This document shows, in pieces, positions 1 to 6,180 of a stretch of 6,276 nt of DNA. The DNA is from Candidatus Gottesmanbacteria bacterium (GTDB taxonomy: Bacteria; Patescibacteriota; Microgenomatia; UBA10105; UBA927): positions 1-6,276 of the forward strand of contig JAPLWC010000075.1 of assembly GCA_026396845.1 (NCBI GenBank). The letters run 5' to 3'. Position numbers and translations under genes: made by a program. Positions within the stretch are counted from its first letter, which is position 1. Every line of letters starts with the position of its first letter. The notes beneath the pieces were generated by a model. It saw nothing but the letters and a program-made list of their open reading frames with translations, was not told where the DNA came from and did not search any database.

Positions 1-1
1 A

Positions 2-520
2 ACGACAACGGATGTAGGAATTTATAGTCTGGCTTACAAAATATTCGAAAATATTATCATGCTGTGGCTTTTCTACATGGCAAGTGTATATCCATTGATG
101 TCTCGCGCAGTTAAAGAGAAAGCAAGATTACAGCTCGAAACCTTAATGAAAAGCTCTCTTGTTATCGCTGTGTTGTTTTCTGTAATAACAATAGCTGTAA
201 GTTGGATAGCAGCGCCGCTTGCGATCAACATACTGGGCGGAAATAATTTTTTAGCAAGTATCGCTCCGTTCCGGATTCTTGTATTTGCTCTTCCGTTTGT
301 ATTTATTAATAGTGTCCAGTATTTTTTACTGCTCTCTCTATCCAAAATAAGGTATATCGTATTAACTTTGCTTGCAGCCTTAGCGTTTAACTTTATTGTT
401 AATTTACTTATTATTCCGGTCTATGGATATCTAGGCACTAGCGTGTCTACGGTTGTTACGGAGATGATTACGGCGATCGGTTACGCATTTGCCCTCAAAA
501 AAAGTAAGTCTCTGGTATGA
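2..520 (+). CDS. Wzx-type polysaccharide flippase (MOP superfamily), C-terminal part; 5' end outside the window
   Basis: This is the last 172 codons of an integral-membrane transporter that would flip a lipid-linked glycan from the cytoplasmic to the outer face of the membrane. The frame is open to the left edge. The first visible residues (TTTDVGIYSLAYKIFENI) continue smoothly into the M at base 59, so that M is internal and not the start. The 'vGiYslAyk' stretch is typical of RfbX/Wzx-like polysaccharide exporters. About five hydrophobic segments follow, and near the end comes N-x-LLIIPVYGYLGTSVST, the common 'N..LIP.yG..Gaa.at' signature of the family, then a short basic tail (ALKKSKSLV). 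Family members are usually 400-500 residues, so roughly the last 40% is present. It shares ATGA with the next gene, so the two are probably translationally coupled. O-antigen, teichoic-acid or other exporter subfamilies cannot be separated from this fragment. Confidence 0.88.
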   Translation, partial: TTTDVGIYSLAYKIFENIIMLWLFYMASVYPLMSRAVKEKARLQLETLMKSSLVIAVLFSVITIAVSWIAAPLAINILGGNNFLASIAPFRILVFALPFVFINSVQYFLLLSLSKIRYIVLTLLAALAFNFIVNLLIIPVYGYLGTSVSTVVTEMITAIGYAFALKKSKSLV

Positions 521-1383
521 AACCAGTTGTTTCTATAATTATTCCCACATATAAGCGTCAGGAGAGTTTACACAAGCTCCTTAGATCTCTTACAACAGAA
601 AATGGACAGTATTTGGAAATAATAGTTGTTGTGCAGGGAGAAAAGAGGAATAAGTTGCCCCGAAATGTTAAGGTTCGTTATTTAAAAATGCCAAGCATGA
701 CACATGCAAGAAATATTGGAACGGGGAAAGCGAGAGGGAAGTTCATATTGTTCCTTGATGACGATGTGATTGTAAGCAAAGGATTAATTAAAAATCATGT
801 GAAGAATTTTCGTGATTTGATGGTCGCCGCTACTTGCGGACGTGTAATTACCCCTGGTCAGCGTTTGGAGCCAAAATATCGGAAGATTGGTCAAGTTGAC
901 CTCTTGGGAGGCGTGAGCGGCGGATTTTCGTCAACTATTCGTCAGGAAGTGAATACAGTGATTGGCTGTAACATGTGCTGGCGCCGCGATGTGTATATTG
1001 CTCTTGGTGGTGTGGATGAGCGGTTTACTGGTAATGCGCTTCGGGAAGAAACGGATTTATCGCTTCGAGCCAAGACATTGGGTTACAAAATTATCTTTGA
1101 ACCTAAAGCCGTCGTAGAACACCATAGGACGGAAATCGGAGGGGCAAGAAAAAGTGAAGGCCGGATTCAATGGTATTATGACTTATTTAGCAATGAAACA
1201 TATTTTTTCCTCAAACACCGTATGAAAGTATTACTTCCGATTTTTTGGATGACAAAAATTGGATGGGCCATTCGCTGTATGTTCGGATTCGGTAGGGAAG
1301 TTAGTACACGCTCTATCTCTACTCCATTTGCAGGAATGGTGGATGGTGTGAGAAAATACAAAACGTTTCTCCAAAACATATGA
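517..1383 (+). CDS. family 2 glycosyltransferase (GT-A fold)
   Basis: This 288-residue cytoplasmic or membrane-associated enzyme is predicted to transfer a sugar from a nucleotide-sugar donor to a growing lipid-linked glycan. The GT-A domain begins at once with VSIIIPTYKR (residues 5-14), the nucleotide-binding first strand. The metal-binding acidic motif is FLDDD (79-83). A G-x-N-M-x-W-R-R-D segment at 150-158 and GGVDERF at 164-170 match the acceptor-side region of WcaA-like GT2 enzymes. EETDLSLR (177-184) supplies the likely catalytic acid/base. Residues about 233-260 are hydrophobic and basic and could anchor the enzyme to the membrane. The ATG at 517 overlaps the upstream stop in ATGA and no Shine-Dalgarno sequence precedes it, so re-initiation is likely. 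Sampled stretches are more AT-rich than the genes downstream. Donor and acceptor sugars cannot be read from the sequence. Confidence 0.92.
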   Translation: MKPVVSIIIPTYKRQESLHKLLRSLTTENGQYLEIIVVVQGEKRNKLPRNVKVRYLKMPSMTHARNIGTGKARGKFILFLDDDVIVSKGLIKNHVKNFRDLMVAATCGRVITPGQRLEPKYRKIGQVDLLGGVSGGFSSTIRQEVNTVIGCNMCWRRDVYIALGGVDERFTGNALREETDLSLRAKTLGYKIIFEPKAVVEHHRTEIGGARKSEGRIQWYYDLFSNETYFFLKHRMKVLLPIFWMTKIGWAIRCMFGFGREVSTRSISTPFAGMVDGVRKYKTFLQNI

Positions 1384-2462
1384 TTATCGGGGTGGATGCG
1401 GGGGCATTATCGGTTCGTGATGATCGGCTGAAAGTGGGCGTGTACCATGTCACACTAAACCTGCTCAGAGAGCTGGGAAAAATCGATAAAACAAACGAAT
1501 ACCGACTCTATACATTTTTACCCATATCCCCCGTACAGATGAAAGAGTTCGGCCCGCGGATGAAAAACGTGATCGTGCGGCCAGTAATCGGCTGGTCCAT
1601 GATTCAGATACCCATTGAACTCCGGCGCCATCCGATTGATGTATTTTTGGGGCTGTCCCAGATGATACCGATATCAAGCGCCCGCAATATCGGTTTTGTG
1701 TACGATCTTGGATTTTTGCGCTATCCCGGTGCATACCCCGGGTCGCTCGCGCGCCTTGAGATGCAGACGAAGCAACTGGTGAAGCGATCCGACCACATTG
1801 TTGCCATTTCCAAATCGACACAAACGGATATTATGGGCGCGTACCGGATAGGGAAAAACCGTTTAACGGTTGATTATCCGGGCATAGACCAGCGGTTTAC
1901 GTCAAACGGCCCGAAATACAAGGAAAAACGTCCGTATATCCTGTATGTCGGGGCGCTCAAGCGCGGGAAAAATATTCCGTTTGCCATACGGGCCTTTAAA
2001 AAATTTTCGGATGAGAGTAAAAAACCATATGATTTCCTGCTTGTCGGCGGCGATTACTGGGCGGACAGGACGATTCCGCACATCATAGAGGAATTGGGTT
2101 TATGGGATCGGGTGAAGTTGGCAGGATTTGTTACTGACGGCACGTTGCCCTCGTATTACCGCGGGGCAAGCGCGCTCTTTCTCACATCACTATGGGAAGG
2201 GTTTTGTTTGCCGGCCACTGAAGCCATGAAAAGCGGCTGTCCTATCGTCTATGCCAAAACCGGATCGCTGCCGGAGATTGTAGGCGATACGGGACTGGTA
2301 TTTGCCAAAGGGAATGAAACCGAGGCCGCCGATGCGCTTGCAAAGATTACCGGTTCTGCGATGCTGCGGAAGAAATTGGTGAACATCGGCATACAACGGA
2401 GCAAGCAGTTTACCTGGCGTGCGTTTGCACAAAGCGTCTATCGCGTCATTACACAGTCATGA
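1380..2462 (+). CDS. family 4 glycosyltransferase (GT-B fold)
   Basis: This 360-residue retaining glycosyltransferase is predicted to act in the cytoplasm on the same glycan as its neighbours. The N-terminal acceptor domain begins MIIGVDAGAL and has a V-G-V-Y...NLL(R/K)EL loop at 19-32, the place where GT4 enzymes contact the donor phosphate. The C-terminal donor domain starts at RPYILYVGALKRGKN (184-198), where R195 and K197 occupy the usual phosphate-binding positions. The hallmark E-x7-E motif is complete as E273-GFCLPAT-E281, followed by GCPIV and GSLPEIVGDTG (295-305). The length is normal for the family. The start is set by an ATGA overlap with the preceding stop and no Shine-Dalgarno sequence is seen. 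Sampled base composition rises to about 48-53% GC here, against 30-45% in most stretches upstream. The overall style resembles mannosyltransferase-like GT4 proteins, but the sugar is unknown. Confidence 0.93.
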   Translation: MIIGVDAGALSVRDDRLKVGVYHVTLNLLRELGKIDKTNEYRLYTFLPISPVQMKEFGPRMKNVIVRPVIGWSMIQIPIELRRHPIDVFLGLSQMIPISSARNIGFVYDLGFLRYPGAYPGSLARLEMQTKQLVKRSDHIVAISKSTQTDIMGAYRIGKNRLTVDYPGIDQRFTSNGPKYKEKRPYILYVGALKRGKNIPFAIRAFKKFSDESKKPYDFLLVGGDYWADRTIPHIIEELGLWDRVKLAGFVTDGTLPSYYRGASALFLTSLWEGFCLPATEAMKSGCPIVYAKTGSLPEIVGDTGLVFAKGNETEAADALAKITGSAMLRKKLVNIGIQRSKQFTWRAFAQSVYRVITQS

Positions 2463-3565
2463 AAGTCGCCGTAGTCCGGGGGAAATTTTTAAACAAATAT
2501 GAGATGCAGTTTTTTGAACCCTTGGCGGATATATTCGATATTACCGCGTTCGGATCATTGACGAGTTTCCATGACCGTTTCCGGTTTCCCGTCGTCAAAC
2601 TTCCGTCGCCCATGGACCTTCCTGATTTTCCGTACAAAATGCCCGTGTTAAACCGCTTGTGTATTGATGCGCATTATTTGCTCGGTCTGGAGGGAAAACT
2701 TAAAGGGTTTGATCTCGTACATACGGCGGAAACCTATTATCATTACACGCAGCAGTGCCTGAATGCTAAAAAAAAGGGGTATGTTAAAAAAGTGATCGCA
2801 ACTGTATTGGAAACTATTCCGTTTAATAACGAAGGCATTCCGGGCAGGCAGGCGTTTAAAGCGCGGGCACGGCGTGAGCTTGACCACATGATAGCGCTTA
2901 CGAATAAAACAAAAGCTGCATTGCTGCTTGAGGGAGCGGACCCCAAAAAGATTACGGTTATCAGCCATTTTATCGATACGAAAGTATTTTATCCGGCGAA
3001 AGCAACGATCGGGCGACGTCGCCACTCTAATAAGAAACTCGTGATTTTATTTTGCGGACGGTTTGAATGGTACAAAGGTATATTTGATTTTATCGATGCG
3101 GCTACCAGATTGCTCCACGATCCTGCATTACGTACGTATCAGCTTGAGTTTCGTATGGTCGGTGACGGCAGTGAAAAAATGAAAATCCCCGAGTGGATAC
3201 AACACTATTCTGTCGGATATGAAAAGATGCCGTCGGTGTATAACGATGCAGATATATTCGTGGCACCCAGTAAACCCACGCCGACATACGAGGAGCAGTA
3301 TTGCACGGTGCTTTTGGAAGCACAGGCCTCAGGTCTGCCTATCGTCACCACCAGAAGCGGCGGCATACCGGAAAATATAGGAGATGCAGGCATTCTGGTT
3401 GAGCCCGGGGATGTGTCTGCAATTGCAGAAGCGTTAAAAAGCTATATACTAAGCCCCAAGAAACGACTGGCGTACGCCGGCTTAGCACGAAAAAGAGCCG
3501 TCAGCGTCCATGACGCGGGGATAGGTGCCAAAAAACTTGCTGCTCTCTACACCTCATTGTTTTAA
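2459..3565 (+). CDS. family 4 glycosyltransferase (GT-B fold)
   Basis: This 368-residue GT4 enzyme is clearly different in sequence from the GT4 just upstream, so it is not a recent duplicate. The N-terminal domain contains FDLVHTAETYYHYT (84-97), the acceptor-domain core in which H88 lies at the spot of the conserved GT4 histidine region, and DHMIALTNKTK (142-152). The donor domain begins KLVILFCGRFEWYKG (193-207), with R201 and K206 as likely donor-phosphate ligands, then MVGDGSEK (233-240). The E-x7-E motif is E279-QYCTVLL-E287, followed by SGLPIVTTRSGGIPE (291-305) and a normal C-terminal helix region. The start ATG lies in an ATGA overlap with the preceding stop and has no Shine-Dalgarno sequence. 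Inside the gene, codons at 2768-2776 (AAA AAA AAG) form a run of eight A's. The frame is intact across it. The substrate is unknown. Confidence 0.92.
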   Translation: MKVAVVRGKFLNKYEMQFFEPLADIFDITAFGSLTSFHDRFRFPVVKLPSPMDLPDFPYKMPVLNRLCIDAHYLLGLEGKLKGFDLVHTAETYYHYTQQCLNAKKKGYVKKVIATVLETIPFNNEGIPGRQAFKARARRELDHMIALTNKTKAALLLEGADPKKITVISHFIDTKVFYPAKATIGRRRHSNKKLVILFCGRFEWYKGIFDFIDAATRLLHDPALRTYQLEFRMVGDGSEKMKIPEWIQHYSVGYEKMPSVYNDADIFVAPSKPTPTYEEQYCTVLLEAQASGLPIVTTRSGGIPENIGDAGILVEPGDVSAIAEALKSYILSPKKRLAYAGLARKRAVSVHDAGIGAKKLAALYTSLF

Positions 3566-5127
3566 TGAAAAAATTCAAGTGGATGTACATCACGGTTCTT
3601 TGCGTATTGACCTTGGTAAGTTTTTGGCGATATCTGGGATTTACGTTTTGGAAAGACGACTGGTATTTAGTGTGGGGAATTTTTTACAATCATCTCCCTG
3701 CCTTTCGGCAGTTCGGATACCGGCCGAGCGCGGTTATTGAGTTTTATTGGATGACGAAATTATTCGGGGCGAACGCTTTGCCGTGGCAAATAACAGGGCT
3801 TGCCCTCCGTGTTTGTGCTGCGCTTGCATTTTCGTTTTTCGCTACAACGCTGACATCCTCAAGTGCCGTGGGATTACTTTCCGGCGTGCTGGCGGCCGGT
3901 ACATGTATCGGCATGGATGCGGTTGGCTGGCCGTCTGCGCACGGTGTCCTTATCACCGCGATATTTTTTCTAATGGGCCTGGGGTATTTTGTACGGTATC
4001 TTCACGGAAAAAATGGTGTCTGGCTCCTTCTCGGTATTCTGTATATCGGTATTGCATTTGTTTTAGATCCGTTTCGAATGTTTCCGTTATTCTTCATCAT
4101 TCCGCTGCTTGTCCTCGCTGGTACTATTTCCTCGCGCCGAAGAGACGTGTTTAGGCGGATCTTAACCATCGGTGGAGTCGGCGTGGCAGTGTCTGCCGTG
4201 TTGGGATGGATCATATTTGGAAATGACATCATGGCATCTCAGCTTTTCAGCCACCTTGTACGCCAACCAAGCTTCGCCGCGATAGTGAAAAAATTGTATG
4301 TTATCGGAAACTATTTTAATTCTATGGCAAATTGTATGTTCGGATGGCTCTTCCGTTTTCCGGAAGACGCAAGTACCGGCGTATATAACAAAGCCGTTGC
4401 GCGATTAGGGTTTCTCGTGTTTTGCATCATGGTCGGCATGGGATACGGCTATCGGAAAACGAAATCTAAACAGGTCGGTATGCTGTTGTTTTCAGTTTTG
4501 TGGATGTTTCTTTTTTATGTCCCGAACTGGCTTTTTGAGCCCCGGCTTACGATGGGAGTAACGCACCGGTATATGGTGCTTTCAAGTTTCGGATTTATAC
4601 TGGCTATTTCCTATGGATTAGTCATTATCCGTAAACGGTCATTGCTCATTGCCGGAACAGTAATATTTGTGGCTTCCAATATGTTGATGGCAAACTACCG
4701 GACAAACGTCGCATCTGCGTATCGCGCCGGCGGGCTTGTGAATTCCTTATGGCATACCATAGACCGGGACGTTTCTAAAAGTAAAACGCCGCTTATATTC
4801 GTTTTTGAAGGGGAGGATCCCGTGAAATTCTATACACTCTCGCTTTCCGGACCGTCGCAATTTGCTCTGTTGCGGGGTATTACTGATATCTATGATACGC
4901 CGATTGTCACAGACGACAGGAAGTTTATCCAGCAGTTTTTATGTAAACCCAACGTCTCCAGGACGATGCCGGGAGCTGTTGTGGTGCAGAAAGATATCAT
5001 TCCTCTCAATCACGTATATGCATGGAGGGTATCGAGGAGCGGGGCTCTGACAAACATATCCATGCCGACACGACGCGAACTTCTCATTAGCGCGATGGAT
5101 AGCGGGTGCGTTCCGGAGATTGATTAG
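3565..5127 (+). CDS. multi-spanning membrane protein, probable GT-C glycosyltransferase with C-terminal extracytoplasmic domain
   Basis: This 520-residue protein has an N-terminal membrane anchor (about 7-26), then a first outer loop with FWKDDWYLVW. D31-D32 sit where GT-C enzymes carry their catalytic acidic pair. GYRPSAVIEF (51-60), LFGANALPWQ (67-76) and VGWPSAHG (120-127) continue the pattern known from GT-C proteins (acidic pair, 'RP', then 'lfG.np..w'). About 10-11 membrane segments can be placed between 7 and 372, and THRYM at 333-337 precedes a late helix. GT-C enzymes use polyprenyl-phosphate sugars on the outer face of the membrane. Residues about 376-520 are not hydrophobic and would form an extracytoplasmic domain that I do not recognise. 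The ATG overlaps the upstream stop (TAATG), so it is coupled to the GT4 gene. A Wzy-like polymerase is the main alternative, but the early acidic pair argues for GT-C. The family call is moderately sure and the exact function is unknown. Confidence 0.75.
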   Translation: MKKFKWMYITVLCVLTLVSFWRYLGFTFWKDDWYLVWGIFYNHLPAFRQFGYRPSAVIEFYWMTKLFGANALPWQITGLALRVCAALAFSFFATTLTSSSAVGLLSGVLAAGTCIGMDAVGWPSAHGVLITAIFFLMGLGYFVRYLHGKNGVWLLLGILYIGIAFVLDPFRMFPLFFIIPLLVLAGTISSRRRDVFRRILTIGGVGVAVSAVLGWIIFGNDIMASQLFSHLVRQPSFAAIVKKLYVIGNYFNSMANCMFGWLFRFPEDASTGVYNKAVARLGFLVFCIMVGMGYGYRKTKSKQVGMLLFSVLWMFLFYVPNWLFEPRLTMGVTHRYMVLSSFGFILAISYGLVIIRKRSLLIAGTVIFVASNMLMANYRTNVASAYRAGGLVNSLWHTIDRDVSKSKTPLIFVFEGEDPVKFYTLSLSGPSQFALLRGITDIYDTPIVTDDRKFIQQFLCKPNVSRTMPGAVVVQKDIIPLNHVYAWRVSRSGALTNISMPTRRELLISAMDSGCVPEID

Positions 5128-6137
5128 TGAAGGTTCCAGAGAAAAAAAGTAATGAGCATCATGTTGATGACGGACAACGGGATAACGATGGTCAGAAGAA
5201 AATACACCCGCGTCCATTTGTAACGGACAAGCCACGAAAAAACCTCTGCAATACCAAACGAGAGAACAGGCAAAGAACTCACAAACATCCTGCCGCTGTA
5301 GGAGGCGCCTTGCCACCACGTGGTCCATGAGGCCACAACATACAGCTCAAGAAGGAATACGGAAAGCATCAAAAACCGCTTTTTGGTAAAAAGACCGGCG
5401 AGGCCCAGAATTGTTATCGGGGTCCATAAAAATAAACCGTTTTGCAGACCGAAAAGTACACCGGGGATGTGCGGCCGCAGGAAATTGAATCCTTCAGTAC
5501 CGGTGAGGTAGGGGCTGACAAACCATTTACCCGTCGCAAGGCGCCAGGCGATGAGTTGCGGAAAAAATCCAATGAGCACTCCGGATAGAATATAGTATAT
5601 ATTTTTTTTCGTAACATACGGAATTAAGAGAAGTGCAAAAAGTAAATCTTGAGTGCGCATAAGCCCGAGAATTCCAAGAGACAAACCCACGGCAAACCAG
5701 TGACGGCGTTTAAGAAGCAGTATGAGAAACAGGGTTGCTGCAAAAAAAGTAAGTGCGTGGGAGTTGACTACATCTATTGATCCATAAAATAGAAGATTAC
5801 TTGCCCCGGCGATTGCAGCTACCGTCATAATACTTACGGTTTTGCTGAAATATTTTAACAACAGATTCCATAAGAGGAGAAGTGAAAAAATAGTTGCCAG
5901 TACGCTTGTGAAACCGACGACAATTTGGTTATGAGTCAGAAGATATGCCGGCGCCCAAAAAAGTGCAGGTCCTACCGAAAACTTACTCGATTGCAGGGTG
6001 AGCCATCCGTAATAATATATACCGTCGCCGTATACGGTTTTTTTAAGGTAGAGGACATGGGCAAAGAATCCCGCAACGTATACCAGAGAGATACAAAGAA
6101 AAATTGTTACCGGCTGCGCTTTGGCTAAAAGCTTCAT
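5124..6137 (-). CDS. compact GT-C-like membrane glycosyltransferase
   Basis: This minus-strand integral-membrane protein has 337 residues from the ATG at 6137, or 340 from a TTG at 6146; I prefer ATG because the extra three residues add nothing recognisable. Neither start has a Shine-Dalgarno sequence. After the first helix (10-30), YGDGIYYYGW (36-45) puts D38 in the first outer loop, the usual GT-C catalytic acid position. SVGPALFWAPAYLL (54-67) follows almost immediately. GLMRTQDLLF (158-167), GLQNGLFLWTP (230-240) and SWTTWWQGASYSGR (270-283) match conserved blocks of large GT-C proteins. About 10 membrane segments are visible and there is no soluble C-terminal domain. It is shorter than most relatives I recall (over 400 residues), and the gap between the GDG block and SVGP looks unusually short. 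Its TAA stop interlocks with the TAG of the plus-strand gene. It would add a sugar on the outer membrane face; donor and acceptor are unknown. Confidence 0.78.
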   Translation of the reverse strand: MKLLAKAQPVTIFLCISLVYVAGFFAHVLYLKKTVYGDGIYYYGWLTLQSSKFSVGPALFWAPAYLLTHNQIVVGFTSVLATIFSLLLLWNLLLKYFSKTVSIMTVAAIAGASNLLFYGSIDVVNSHALTFFAATLFLILLLKRRHWFAVGLSLGILGLMRTQDLLFALLLIPYVTKKNIYYILSGVLIGFFPQLIAWRLATGKWFVSPYLTGTEGFNFLRPHIPGVLFGLQNGLFLWTPITILGLAGLFTKKRFLMLSVFLLELYVVASWTTWWQGASYSGRMFVSSLPVLSFGIAEVFSWLVRYKWTRVYFLLTIVIPLSVINMMLITFFLWNLH

Positions 6138-6146
6138 TACCGGCAA

Positions 6147-6162
6147 TGATATAATGGGAGAG
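6147..6162 (+). promoter_or_regulatory. extended -10 promoter for the right-hand GT2 gene
   Basis: TGATATAAT at 6147-6155 is a perfect extended -10 element (TGn followed by TATAAT). With standard numbering (last T at -7) transcription would start at G6162, the first base of the GTG start codon. No good -35 box is found 16-18 bases upstream; TTGGCT at 6121-6126 is 23 bases away. Extended -10 promoters commonly do without a -35. The box lies between two divergent genes, where a promoter is needed. Confidence 0.6.
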
Positions 6163-6180
6163 TGGTTAGTGCAATTATAT
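6149..6180. repeat. 7-base inverted repeat ATATAAT / ATTATAT
   Basis: ATATAAT at 6149-6155 and its exact reverse complement ATTATAT at 6174-6180 flank an 18-base spacer, with centres 25 bases apart. The arms coincide with the two facing -10 boxes, which is enough to explain them. A regulator-binding site is possible, but nothing else in the sequence supports it. Confidence 0.4.

Noticed and set aside
59..61. ATG at 59 as the true start of the flippase
   Set aside because: The same frame is open to the left edge and the residues before this M match conserved flippase sequence, so the gene begins outside the window.
1725..1742. Inverted repeat CCCGG / CCGGG
   Set aside because: It is a 5-base stem with an 8-base loop inside the GT4 gene, encodes PG repeats (YPGAYPG) and has no T-tract.
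5157..5170. CATCA-TGT-TGATG hairpin just after the convergent stops
   Set aside because: The stem is only 5 bases and no T-run follows, so it is not a credible terminator.
5127..5511. Plus-strand open frames opposite the minus-strand membrane protein
   Set aside because: They give basic, low-quality translations without motifs and are antisense shadows of a gene with clear membrane helices and GT-C blocks.
6156..6160. GGGAG as a ribosome binding site for the GTG at 6162
   Set aside because: It ends one base before the start codon, far too close, and no in-frame start lies 5-9 bases downstream.
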